Shown here piece after piece: positions 23,222-31,454 of a stretch of 33,260 bases of DNA (the stretch's first letter is position 1; each line of letters starts with the position of its first letter). The translations under genes were made by a program, and so were the position numbers. This DNA comes from CAZMCC01 sp964564695 (GTDB lineage: Bacteria > Planctomycetota > Phycisphaerae > Phycisphaerales > UBA1924). The DNA is taken from positions 1-33,260 of the forward strand of contig CAZMCC010000041.1 of NCBI GenBank assembly GCA_964564695.1, read 5' to 3'. The notes under the pieces are model-generated. The model was given only the letters and a program-made list of their open reading frames with translations, searched no databases and was not told where the DNA came from.

Positions 23222-23983
23222 CTATCCGCCTCGTGTGCCGTTGGACGGGGGCTTGGGGTCTGGGGGCTGGGGTCCGGGCTCCGCGGGCTCGATGATGGCG
23301 ATCACCGAGTCGTACGTGAGGATGCCCAGGAGGATGGAGCAGATGACGCGGTCGACGTCGATCTCGTATTTGGGGGCTTCGAAATAGGGATTGGGCTCGA
23401 GGGGGTCGGCGACGAGGACGCGACGCGTGGTCGCGTCGTAGCCGCACAGAACGACGAAGTGGCCGGCGGGCTTGCCGCGGACGTCGTCGTCGACGGCCTT
23501 GCGCTTGCCGCGTTCGCGCATGGAGCGGTACAGGTATGTCGCGGAGAGCCCGGTGAGGATCGGCGTGCCGCGGGAGAGGTAGCGTTCGAGGAGCGCGGGG
23601 GTGAGGTCCTCGAAGGCGAGCGTGCCGCCGAGCTCGAGGAAGCGGACGTAGCTGCGGATGGCGGTGAGGATCTTGGTCTTGCGCTTGGCCCGGGCCTGGG
23701 AGTTGAGCTTCTTGATCAGGCTCTCGGGGGGAAGCTCGAACCAGGTCGGGTCGAAGATCTGGAGGTTGTAGCTGAAGAGCGTGGCGTTGTAGCCGCGCTT
23801 GAGGGCGTCGGCGGCGAGGATGGCGGCGAGCGTGCCGCCGTTGTCGAGCCGCTCGATGCGGGCGCAGAGTTCGGCGAGGTCGACGGTGTCGCCGTACGTG
23901 CGGTAGACGGCGTGCAGGCACGTGGGGCCGCACGTGCTCTCGTCGGGCTGGGGCAGGATGTCGAGCTCAAGGCGGCCGAGCAT
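23222..23983 (-). CDS. C39-like (papain-fold) cysteine peptidase-type protein
   Basis: 253 residues from ATG 23983 (MLGRLELDILPQPDESTCGP). PQPDESTCGPTCLHA (residues 11-25) carries Gln12 and the catalytic Cys18, as in the C39/papain-like group. GHFVVLCGYD supplies His175 and ADPLEPNP supplies Asp193, completing a plausible triad. There is no signal peptide and no ABC-transporter domain, unlike bacteriocin-exporter C39 peptidases, so it works as a soluble enzyme. It could be a peptidase, an amidase or an acyl-transferring enzyme. The Pro-rich tail is low complexity. It is the first gene of the four-gene ligase/hydrolase cluster. No ribosome-binding site is evident before the ATG. Confidence 0.82.
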   Translation of the reverse strand: MLGRLELDILPQPDESTCGPTCLHAVYRTYGDTVDLAELCARIERLDNGGTLAAILAADALKRGYNATLFSYNLQIFDPTWFELPPESLIKKLNSQARAKRKTKILTAIRSYVRFLELGGTLAFEDLTPALLERYLSRGTPILTGLSATYLYRSMRERGKRKAVDDDVRGKPAGHFVVLCGYDATTRRVLVADPLEPNPYFEAPKYEIDVDRVICSILLGILTYDSVIAIIEPAEPGPQPPDPKPPSNGTRGG

Positions 23984-24047
23984 CGGGGGAGATGGTATCG
24001 GGAAGTGGACGAGTGTGCGGAGTCGTGGTCTTCACGCGTTGCGGATT

Positions 24048-24293
24048 TCACGCCGAAGGCGTGGTCGTGAGTAGCCGCGGGTGGAGCCGGCTTGGCGGCG
24101 ACACCCCCGGAGAGCGGGTCACCATGCTTTCTCCAAGTCCCTTCGAATTGCACGCCGAAGGTGTGGTCGTGGCGCACGACGACCCTTCCCGGGTCGCTCG
24201 CCATGGAAGCAAGAACGATTGGGGGCGCTTACCGGGGGTTACGCTCGAAGACTCGCGAACCCCCGGCTACTCACGTCCACGCCTTCGGCGTGA
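24048..24293. repeat. 246-bp element with 33-bp inverted terminal repeats (MITE/REPIN-like)
   Basis: The gap 23984-24310 (327 bp) has no supported gene. Its arms 24048-24080 and 24261-24293 are inverted repeats with 31 of 33 matches. Each arm begins with the short palindrome CACGCCGAAGGCGTG. A diverged direct copy of the same core lies at 24148-24172. An inner hairpin pairs CCGGGGGTT (24232-24240) with AACCCCCGG (24258-24266), and CGACCC/GGGTCG pair near 24180-24196. No transposase frame exists, so the element would be non-autonomous. Confidence 0.75.
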
Positions 24294-24310
24294 AGAAGTA
24301 CACCCGCGTC

Positions 24311-26173
24311 TCAGTGCGCCGCCGCCCCGTGCACGTCGTAGTGCTGCCCGCTCCCTGGCCCCAGGTCGACGCCCGACGCCATCCACGCCAGCAGCAGCCC
24401 CGTCCACACAATGAAAAACACCACCGAGTACGGGAGCATCAGGCTGATCAGGCTCCCCAGGCCGGCGTCTTTCTTGTACTTCTGCAGCACGACCAGGATG
24501 ATGAGCAGGTAGCTGTTGAGCGGGGTCACCACGTTCACCACGCTGTCGCCGATGCGGTACGCGGCCGTCATCAGCTCGGGGCTGATGCCCACGAGCATGA
24601 ACATCGGGATGAAGATCGACGACAGCAGCGCGTACTTGCTGAGCATGCCGCTGATCGCGAAGTCGCCGGCGATCACGAACAGGATGAAGAACGTGATGAG
24701 CAGCGGGGTGGGCAGGTCGGCGTCGATGAGCAGCGCCCCACCCGCGAACGCGAGCATGCGGTCCATGCCCGAGTACGTAAAGTAGTTGACGAACTGGCCC
24801 ATGAAGAAGCCGATCGCGAGCACGGGCACGATGGTGCGGACGCCGTGGTAAATCGCTTCGATGAAGTCACGCTGCGTGCGGAAGGTGCCGACGACGACGC
24901 CGTAGACCATGCCGGGGATGATGAACACGAAGAAGATGAGCGGCACGATGACCTGCGACCAGCGGTCGCCGGCGGGGTCGGCCACTCTGGGCGCCTCGGC
25001 CTTCTCGACCACGATGAGCGGGGTGCGGCTGATGATGTCGTGCGCGACGACGGGGATTTCGTCGCCCTTGGGGGTGATGACCCCGCCGTTCTCGATCTTG
25101 CTGCCCGCGGGATAGATCTCGGCCGGGTGCTCGATGAGGACGCGCCCGCTCGCGAGCGTCGGCTGGCCCGGGCCGTTGAGCGGGGCGCCGGGCGTGAAGA
25201 CCATGGCGAAGAACGTGCCCAGCACGAGCACCATCGCGGCCACGGCGGCGAGCAGGCCCTTCTTCTCGAGCGGGCTCACGCTCAGGTCCTGGATGGCGGA
25301 AGTGTCGTGGCTGTCGAGGTGGCGCTGGCGCATCAGGCGCGGCTCGACGATCCGATCGGTCACGAACCAGCCGGCGAACATGATGACGACCGCGGACGCG
25401 GCCTTGAAAAACCAGTTGTGCGTGATCAGCACCTGCGGGTAGTGCGCATCGACGATCTGAGCCGCACGGCTCGCTTCGCCCGCGAGGAAGCCGTCGGCCG
25501 CGGTCGGGAAGAGCCCGCCCCCGAACCCGCCCGCAACGCCCGCGAACGCGGCGGCGAGGCCCGCCACCGGGTGACGCCCCATCGCGAGATACAGGGCCGC
25601 GGCCAGCGGCGGAAGGATGATGTACCCCGCATCAGAGGCGACACTCGCGTTCGCGCCGATGAAGACGACCACCGGGGTGAGCAGCCATTTGGGTGTCGCC
25701 AGCGCGATCGCCCGCATCATCGCGCCGAAGAGCCCGAACTTCTCCGCCAGCCCGATCCCGAGCATGCCGACGAACACCAGGCCCAGCGCGGGCAGGCCCG
25801 TGAAGTTGCGGATCATCGACGAGAGCATCCAGTAGACGCCCTCCTTGGTCATGAGACTGCGCGGGCGCATCGGCGGCCCCGGCCTGTTGACCTTGATTGC
25901 CACCGGGTTCCCCTGTGCGTCGAGCTTGGGGACCATCACCGGCTTGCGGTCGGCCCCGACGATGGGCTGCCCGTCGGGCCCCAGCTCGGCGACCTGCTCG
26001 ACCTTGAGGTCGAACTGCTGGACCTCCCACCCAGCGGCGGCCGTGATCCCCGAGGCCACCACGACCACCACCGCGAGGATGGCAAAGAGGATCGCCGGCT
26101 CGGGGAGCTTGTTCCCGACCCGCTCGATCCACCCCAGGATGCCCCCGGCTCCAGACGTCTGCGGCGTATCCAT
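24311..26173 (-). CDS. AbgT-family transporter (first of two)
   Basis: 620 residues from ATG 26173; ATG 26185 four codons upstream is an alternative. AbgT landmarks are ILGWIERVGNKLPEPAILFA at the first helix, GLVFVGMLGIGLAEKFGLFG, KWLLTPVVVFIGANASVASD, ALYLAMGRHPVAGLAAAFAG, GGLFPTAADGFLAGEASRAA, AGDFAISGMLSKYALLSSIF and GDSVVNVVTPLNSYL. About eleven hydrophobic helices plus two re-entrant hairpins are expected in the family. The loop after helix 1 holds about 60 polar residues, as in other members. AbgT proteins import p-aminobenzoyl-glutamate (E. coli) or export sulfonamides (MtrF); the substrate here is unknown. It lies downstream of its paralogue on the same strand, separated by a palindromic element. 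Confidence 0.92.
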   Translation of the reverse strand: MDTPQTSGAGGILGWIERVGNKLPEPAILFAILAVVVVVASGITAAAGWEVQQFDLKVEQVAELGPDGQPIVGADRKPVMVPKLDAQGNPVAIKVNRPGPPMRPRSLMTKEGVYWMLSSMIRNFTGLPALGLVFVGMLGIGLAEKFGLFGAMMRAIALATPKWLLTPVVVFIGANASVASDAGYIILPPLAAALYLAMGRHPVAGLAAAFAGVAGGFGGGLFPTAADGFLAGEASRAAQIVDAHYPQVLITHNWFFKAASAVVIMFAGWFVTDRIVEPRLMRQRHLDSHDTSAIQDLSVSPLEKKGLLAAVAAMVLVLGTFFAMVFTPGAPLNGPGQPTLASGRVLIEHPAEIYPAGSKIENGGVITPKGDEIPVVAHDIISRTPLIVVEKAEAPRVADPAGDRWSQVIVPLIFFVFIIPGMVYGVVVGTFRTQRDFIEAIYHGVRTIVPVLAIGFFMGQFVNYFTYSGMDRMLAFAGGALLIDADLPTPLLITFFILFVIAGDFAISGMLSKYALLSSIFIPMFMLVGISPELMTAAYRIGDSVVNVVTPLNSYLLIILVVLQKYKKDAGLGSLISLMLPYSVVFFIVWTGLLLAWMASGVDLGPGSGQHYDVHGAAAH

Positions 26174-26210
26174 GGCCGGGAGCATACCGGGGGGAAGGGG
26201 AGGGGTGTGG

Positions 26211-26305
26211 CGTGCCACGGCTTGGCGGCTTTGGGCCAAGCCGTGTCTCGTGGCGGCGGGGCGCGAAACGCACGGATTGGCCCAAGGCGGCCAATCCGTG
26301 GCACG
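26211..26305. repeat. 95-bp double-hairpin palindromic element between the two AbgT genes
   Basis: Terminal inverted repeats of 10 perfect bases, CGTGCCACGG (26211-26220) and 26296-26305, enclose two hairpins: CACGGCTTGGC (26216-26226) with 26235-26245, and CACGGATTGGCC (26271-26282) with 26289-26300. Overall REPIN-like architecture. It fills the gap between the two transporter genes and may also act as a terminator or mRNA-stability element. Confidence 0.8.
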
Positions 26306-26309
26306 TGCC

Positions 26310-28043
26310 TCATGTTCCGGGTACGCAATGCAGCCCGCTCCCCGGCCCGAGATCGAATCCCGACGCCATCCACAGCAGCAGCAGCAACGTCCACACCACA
26401 AAGAACACCGCCGAGTACCGGATCATCAGGCTCACGAGGCTCCCCAGCCCGGCGTCGCGACGGTACTTCTGGAGCACCGCGAGGATGATGAGCAGGTAGC
26501 TGTTGAGCGGGGAGATGACGTTGGCGACGCTGTCGCCGATGCGGTAGCCGGCCGTGACGAGCTCGGGGCTGATCCCCACGAGCATGAACATCGGGATGAA
26601 GACCGGCGCGAGCAGGGCGTACTTGGCGAGCATGCCGTTGATGGCGAAGTCGCCGGCGATCACGATCACGACAAAGCACACGACCAGCAGCGGCGTGGGG
26701 AGCTGCAGGTCGATCAGCAGCGATCCGCCCGCGAACGCGAGCATCCGGTCCATGCCCGAATACGCGAAGTAGTTGACGAATTGGGCCATGAAGAACGCGA
26801 TCGTCAGCACCGGGACGATCGAGCGCACGCCGTGGTAGATGGCCTCGACGAAATCTCGTTGAGTGCGAAGGGTGCCGACGATCGCGCCGTAGACCATCCC
26901 CGGGACAAGGAACAGCACGAGGATGAGCGGCACGATCACCTGCGACCAGCGGGCCCCGGGGGCGTCGACGAGCCGCACCGGTGCCGCGGCCTTCACCGTC
27001 CCCGCGGACACGTCACCCGGCGCGAGCTCCCCGAGCACGCGCCCGTTCGCGAGTGTCGGCTGCCCCGTCCCGTTGAGCGGGGCGCCCGGGATGAACACCA
27101 TCGCGAAGTAGGCCCCCAGGATCAGCAGCATCGCACCGAGGGCGACCAGCAAGGCCCGCTTCTCGAGCGGGGTGACGCGCAGGTCGTCGATGGCCGTGGC
27201 GTCGTGGCTGTCCAGGTGGCGCTGCTTCATGAGCCGCGGCTCGACAATGCGGTCGGTGACGAACCACCCCGCGAGCATGACGACCACTGCGGAGGCGGTC
27301 TTGAAGTAGAGGTTGTGGGTGATGAGCACCGGGCCGTAGTCGGCGTTGATGAGGTGGGCGGCCCGCGTCGCCTCCCCCGCAAGAAACGCGTCGGCCGCGG
27401 TGGGAAACAGCCCCGCCCCGAAGCCCCCGCTCACGCCCGCGAACGCCGCGGCCAGCCCGGCCACAGGGTGTCGCCCGGAGGCGACATACAAGGCCGCGGC
27501 CAGCGGGGGCAGGATGATCAGCCCCGCGTCCGCCGCCACGCTCGCGTTGGCGCCGATGAACACGACCACCGGAGTCAGGAGCCACTTCGGCGTCGCCAGC
27601 GCGATCACCCGCATCATCGCGCTGAACATCCCGAACTTCTCCGCCAGCCCGATCCCCAGCATCCCCACGAAGACGAGCCCCGCCGCGGGAAGCCCCATGA
27701 AGTTGCGGACCATCGACGAGAGCATCCAGTAGAGCCCCTCGCCGGTCATCAGGCTGCGCGGGCGGAGCGGCTCGCCCTTGTAGACCTTCAGGGCCACGGG
27801 CCGCCCCCGGTCGTCGAGCCTTGGGGTCATCACCGGCGTGCCGTCGGGCCCCGGAGCCTCGACCTGCTCGACCTTGAGCTCGAACTGCCGGACCTCCCAC
27901 CCCGCGCCCGACGCGATCGCCGAGGCGACCACCACAACCGCGGCCAGCATGGCGAACAGCACCGCGGGCTCGGGCAGCCTGTTGCCGACCCGTTCGATCC
28001 ACTCCAGGAGGCCCCCGGTTCCGGACGGCTGCACCGCTTCCAT
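26310..28043 (-). CDS. AbgT-family transporter (second of two)
   Basis: 577 residues from ATG 28043; ATG 28055 is an alternative that aligns with a similar upstream ATG in the paralogue. It shares most of its sequence with the downstream gene: GLVFVGMLGIGLAEKFGMFS, KWLLTPVVVFIGANASVAAD, GLFPTAADAFLAGEATRAAH, AGDFAINGMLAKYALLAPVF and ISPLNSYLL are the matching blocks. It is shorter because the loop after the middle helices has about 40 fewer residues (the downstream copy has an extra VITPKGDEIPVVAHD segment). It is the promoter-proximal member of the pair. Both copies keep the conserved family core, so both are probably functional, perhaps with different substrates. Confidence 0.92.
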   Translation of the reverse strand: MEAVQPSGTGGLLEWIERVGNRLPEPAVLFAMLAAVVVVASAIASGAGWEVRQFELKVEQVEAPGPDGTPVMTPRLDDRGRPVALKVYKGEPLRPRSLMTGEGLYWMLSSMVRNFMGLPAAGLVFVGMLGIGLAEKFGMFSAMMRVIALATPKWLLTPVVVFIGANASVAADAGLIILPPLAAALYVASGRHPVAGLAAAFAGVSGGFGAGLFPTAADAFLAGEATRAAHLINADYGPVLITHNLYFKTASAVVVMLAGWFVTDRIVEPRLMKQRHLDSHDATAIDDLRVTPLEKRALLVALGAMLLILGAYFAMVFIPGAPLNGTGQPTLANGRVLGELAPGDVSAGTVKAAAPVRLVDAPGARWSQVIVPLILVLFLVPGMVYGAIVGTLRTQRDFVEAIYHGVRSIVPVLTIAFFMAQFVNYFAYSGMDRMLAFAGGSLLIDLQLPTPLLVVCFVVIVIAGDFAINGMLAKYALLAPVFIPMFMLVGISPELVTAGYRIGDSVANVISPLNSYLLIILAVLQKYRRDAGLGSLVSLMIRYSAVFFVVWTLLLLLWMASGFDLGPGSGLHCVPGT

Positions 28044-28256
28044 GGGTCCGAGCATAACGAAGCAGGGCGGTGTCGGCCGTCCGGGGGGCGGCCCCGGGGT
28101 CCGCGCACGCCCGGCCGGTGCGCGGTATGCTCCCCCCGCGAGCCGTCCCCCCCCGCCCGTCCCGTCCGCCCCCACTCGTGGGCGAAGCCCGATTTTCATC
28201 TTCTCGGGCAGTCCGTGGTCGACCGCTAGACCCCGTCACCCCTTCCGGGAACCAGC

Positions 28257-30347
28257 ATGGCCTTACCGACCTCGCCGTCAACCGAAACCAGCTCCGTTCC
28301 GGACCACATTCTCAACGGGCCCCGCCTGCTGGGACACCCCCGCGGGCTGTTCCTGCTGTTCATGGTCGAGATGTGGGAGCGGTTCAGCTACTACGGCATG
28401 CGCGGGCTGCTGGTGCTGTACCTCATCTCGGTCATGCAGGTGGCCGAACTCGCACCCGGGGCATATTCCAACCGCCTCGAGTTCAGCGAGACCCCCAAGC
28501 TCGACGACCCGAAGGCCACGCCGCCCGCCCCCGAAGTCCAGATGCGCGAGCTCGTCGCGATCGTCGGCGGCGCGGGCACACCGGCGTTCGCCGGCGGCGC
28601 CCCCACAGGCACGCCCAAGCTCGACCTCGTGCGGATGAAGCAGGTCCCCGACCCGGCCAAGCCGGGCAAAATGATCTGGGTTGCCGACGACGCGTCGGAC
28701 ACGCCGCAGGCCTTGTTCGGGGTGACGCCGGGCACCAAGACCGACGCCAGCGTCGCCTGGGAAATCCGCAACTCAACCGACCAGACCTTTGACCTCCAGG
28801 TGCGGTGTGGCCGCGAGAAGAGCACCGAGCCCACCTACTTCCTCATCAATGACAGCTCCGGCGTCGTCAAGCTCGTCGTTAAGCCCGACAGCAAGCTCGA
28901 GAAGGACGAGACGCCCCCGCGCCTGATCATCACCGCGAGCGGCGCCGGCACCGGGCGAAACTGGTTCGACAATCAGGCCTACACCCTCTACGGCTGGTAC
29001 ACCGGCATGGTCTACCTGCTGCCGATCATCGGCGGCATCATCGCCGACAAGCTCATCGGCACCCACCGCTCCATGGTCGTCGGCGGCGTGCTCATCGCCC
29101 TGGGCCACGTCGCCCTGTGCGTCTCCGGTATTGGCCCCATGAGCGTCGGCGCCCAGGGCACCGGCATGACCGTGTTCATCTTCGGCCTCGCCCTCATCGT
29201 CATCGGCACGGCCCACTTCAAGCCGTCGGTCTCGGTCATGGTCGGCCAGCTCTACAACCGCGACGACCCGCGCCGCGAGAGCGCCTTCAGCATCTTCTAC
29301 ATGGGCATCAACCTCGGCGCCTTCCTGTGCAACCTCGTGTGCGGCACCCTCGCCGCCTTCTATGGCTGGCACTGGGGCTTCGGGGCCGCCGCCATCGGCA
29401 TGGTCCTCAGCCTCATCATGTACCTGATGCTCAGGCCCAAATACCTCGCGGGCATCGGCGAGCCCCAGCGCGGCAGCGGCGCGATGGCGCCCATGTTCCT
29501 CCCGATCGGCATCATCCTTGCCGGCCTCATCGCGGCGCTCTTCCACATCGGCGCCCTGAGCGGCGTCGACAGGTTCTTCTCGCGACAGGAAGTCTTCATC
29601 TCGATCATCGTGCTCGCGATCGCCTACGGCGTCTGGTGCATCGCCAAGCAGCGCCCCGACGACCGCGGCCCGGTCGCCACGATCTTCATCTACATGCTCT
29701 TCAACGCGGTCTTCTGGCTCTGCTTCGAGCAGGCCGGTTCGAGCCTTAATACCTTCACTGAGCGCTACACCGACCGCATGCTCGGGTCCGAGCCGATCCC
29801 TACCCCCTACTTCCAGTCCATCAACCCCTTGCTCATCATCATCCTCGCCCCCATCCTGGGCGTCTTCTGGGCCGGCCTCGCGAAGCGCAAGAAGCAGATC
29901 GCCCAGCCGGTCAAGATCGGCCTGGGCCTGTTCTTCGTCGGCGTGGGCTACGTGGTGATGGTCATCGCCGCGATGAAGCTCGGCGGCTCGGTCGCGAAGG
30001 TCGGCATGATCTTCATCGTCGCGACGTATTTCTTCCACACCGTCGGCGAGATCATCCTCTCGCCCACCGGCCTGTCGTACGTCGCCAAGACCGCGCCCAA
30101 GGACCAGGTCTCGAGCCTCATGGGTATCTGGTTCATCAGCTCGTTCGTCGCCGGTCTCATGGCCGGCAAGGTCGCCACCCTCGTCGAGCCCATCATGGAG
30201 GGCAAGCAGAAGCTCCCCTGGGACCTCGGCGGCGACGGGCAGGCGAACTTCTTCCTCCTCTTCGTTGTCACATCGTTCGCGGCCGCCGCGATTGTGTTCG
30301 GCCTCACGCCGCTGCTCGTCCGCCTGCAGCGGTCGCGCCGGGACTGA
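28257..30347 (+). CDS. POT-family proton-dependent peptide transporter with a large insert after helix 1
   Basis: 696 residues from ATG 28257. The first helix carries the POT signature EMWERFSYYGMR (residues 38-49), where the ExxERFxYY motif couples protons. Later landmarks are PIIGGIIADKLIG, GQLYNRDDPRRESAFSIFYM then GINLGAF, KQRPDDRG, NAVFWLCFEQAGSSLNTFTE, and VGEIILSPTGLSYVAKTAPK with SSLMGIWFISSF. About 175 residues (66-240) sit between helices 1 and 2, where typical members have a short loop. The insert is soluble with probable beta strands (VAWEIRNSTDQTFDLQVRCG) and should lie in the periplasm. POT proteins import di- and tripeptides with protons. Divergent from the AbgT pair across about 210 bp with no obvious promoter motif. 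Confidence 0.93.
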   Translation: MALPTSPSTETSSVPDHILNGPRLLGHPRGLFLLFMVEMWERFSYYGMRGLLVLYLISVMQVAELAPGAYSNRLEFSETPKLDDPKATPPAPEVQMRELVAIVGGAGTPAFAGGAPTGTPKLDLVRMKQVPDPAKPGKMIWVADDASDTPQALFGVTPGTKTDASVAWEIRNSTDQTFDLQVRCGREKSTEPTYFLINDSSGVVKLVVKPDSKLEKDETPPRLIITASGAGTGRNWFDNQAYTLYGWYTGMVYLLPIIGGIIADKLIGTHRSMVVGGVLIALGHVALCVSGIGPMSVGAQGTGMTVFIFGLALIVIGTAHFKPSVSVMVGQLYNRDDPRRESAFSIFYMGINLGAFLCNLVCGTLAAFYGWHWGFGAAAIGMVLSLIMYLMLRPKYLAGIGEPQRGSGAMAPMFLPIGIILAGLIAALFHIGALSGVDRFFSRQEVFISIIVLAIAYGVWCIAKQRPDDRGPVATIFIYMLFNAVFWLCFEQAGSSLNTFTERYTDRMLGSEPIPTPYFQSINPLLIIILAPILGVFWAGLAKRKKQIAQPVKIGLGLFFVGVGYVVMVIAAMKLGGSVAKVGMIFIVATYFFHTVGEIILSPTGLSYVAKTAPKDQVSSLMGIWFISSFVAGLMAGKVATLVEPIMEGKQKLPWDLGGDGQANFFLLFVVTSFAAAAIVFGLTPLLVRLQRSRRD

Positions 30348-30353
30348 TCCGGA

Positions 30354-30470
30354 CAGGGATCAGGGACCAGGGACCAGGGACCAGGGACTAGGGACCAGGG
30401 ACCAGGGACCAGGGACCAGGGACCAGGGACTAGGGACCAGGGACCAGGGACCAGGGACTAGGGACTAGGA
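30354..30470. repeat. Heptanucleotide minisatellite (CAGGGAC / TAGGGAC)
   Basis: Fifteen perfect-length tandem units run from 30361 to 30465, of which twelve are CAGGGAC and three TAGGGAC, preceded by a variant CAGGGAT and followed by a partial TAGGA. The order is C4-T-C5-T-C3-T. The array fills the gap between the peptide transporter and the TIM-barrel gene. Its last bases (AGGA) form the probable ribosome-binding site of the next gene. Confidence 0.95.
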
Positions 30471-30477
30471 AATGCCG

Positions 30478-31443
30478 ATGAATCGTCGCGCTGCTATCGC
30501 CGGCCTTGCTGCCCTTGCCGCCGCGGGGCGAGCCGGGGCTCAGAACGCTCAGCCCGGCTCGGGCACTCCTTCCACGCCTCCGGCGCCGGCCCCCAAGCCC
30601 GACCCCAAGGGTGGCCGCGCGCCCGCGTCCCCCACCCCCTGGTTCACCATCTCCCTCGCCCAGTGGTCCCTCAACCGCACACTCAACGGCGGGAAGCTCG
30701 ACCACCTCGACTTCCCCAGGACCGCCAAGAACGACTACGGCATCGACGCCGTCGAATACGTCAACACGTTCTTCAAGCAGAAGAACGACGCCGCGTACAA
30801 CAAGGAACTCCGCAAGCGATGCGACGACCTGGGCGTCAAGAGCGTCCTCATCATGTGCGACGGCGAGGGGAACCTGGGCGACCCCGACGAGGCCAAGCGC
30901 AGGACCGCCGTCGACAACCACCGCAAGTGGCTCGACGCCGCGAGCGTCCTGGGGTGCCACTGCATCCGCGTCAACGCCGCCAGCGAGGGAACCCGCGAGG
31001 AGCAGCAGAAGCTCGCCGCCGACGGCCTGCGCCGGTTGTGCGAGGCCGCCGACCCGATGAACCTCGGCGTCATCGTCGAGAACCACGGCGGCCTCTCCAG
31101 CGATGGCTCGTGGCTCGCCGGCGTCATCGCCATGGCCGACCACAAGCGGGCCGGCACGCTCCCGGACTTCGGCAACTTCGACCTCGGCGACGGGAAGGTC
31201 TACGACCGGTATCAGGGCACCGCGGAGCTGATGCCCGTGGCCAAGGGCGTGAGCGCCAAGACCTACGACTTTGACGCCGCCGGCAACGAAACGACCATCG
31301 ACTTCGCCCGCATGCTCGGGATCGTGAAGAAAGCCGGCTACCGCGGCCGGATCGGCATCGAGTACGAGGGCTCGCGCCTGAGCGAGCCCGAGGGGATCCT
31401 GGCGACCAGGAAGCTGCTCGAGCGCCTGCGGGACGCCGGGTAA
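30478..31443 (+). CDS. Exported TIM-barrel sugar isomerase/epimerase-like protein
   Basis: 321 residues. ATG 30478 (MNRRAAIAGLAALAAAGRAG) is preferred over ATG 30472, because AGGA lies seven bases upstream. The N-terminus has a twin-arginine-type signal (NRRAAIAGLAALAAAG). A Pro/Ala linker precedes the AP-endonuclease-2-type barrel. Supporting segments are SLAQWSLNRTL, YGIDAVEYVN, GVKSVLIMCDGEG, LGCHCIRVNAASEG, MNLGVIVENHGG (metal-ligand Glu), AGTLPDFGNFDL (Asp ligand strand) and GYRGRIGIEYEG. Relatives include hydroxypyruvate and sugar-phosphate isomerases and enzymes handling 3-keto sugars. The downstream gene encodes a 3-keto-disaccharide-hydrolase domain, which supports the last option (inference). 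Confidence 0.85.
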   Translation: MNRRAAIAGLAALAAAGRAGAQNAQPGSGTPSTPPAPAPKPDPKGGRAPASPTPWFTISLAQWSLNRTLNGGKLDHLDFPRTAKNDYGIDAVEYVNTFFKQKNDAAYNKELRKRCDDLGVKSVLIMCDGEGNLGDPDEAKRRTAVDNHRKWLDAASVLGCHCIRVNAASEGTREEQQKLAADGLRRLCEAADPMNLGVIVENHGGLSSDGSWLAGVIAMADHKRAGTLPDFGNFDLGDGKVYDRYQGTAELMPVAKGVSAKTYDFDAAGNETTIDFARMLGIVKKAGYRGRIGIEYEGSRLSEPEGILATRKLLERLRDAG

Positions 31444-31454
31444 TAGGGTGGGAT

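Noticed and set aside
23716..24414. Open frames through the 24048-24293 element with HAFGVK-type repeats on the minus strand
   Set aside because: The repeated peptide comes from the DNA palindrome CACGCCGAAGGCGTG, in both orientations. There is no start context or domain.
24092..28229. Long plus-strand open frames (24092-26488 and 25845-28229) opposite the AbgT genes
   Set aside because: The translations are His/Asp/Arg-rich shadows of conserved membrane-protein codons, and they run through the palindromic elements.
28773..30038. 421-residue minus-strand frame opposite the peptide transporter
   Set aside because: It is His/Asp/Glu-rich, typical of the antisense of hydrophobic codons in high-GC DNA, and the sense gene is unambiguous.
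30361..30468. The heptamer array as a CRISPR array
   Set aside because: Units are only seven bases and directly adjacent, with no spacers and no cas gene nearby. It is a minisatellite.
30265..30468. Short open frame reading DQGPGTRDQGLGTRD-type repeats
   Set aside because: It is produced by the heptanucleotide minisatellite and the end of the transporter gene in another frame.
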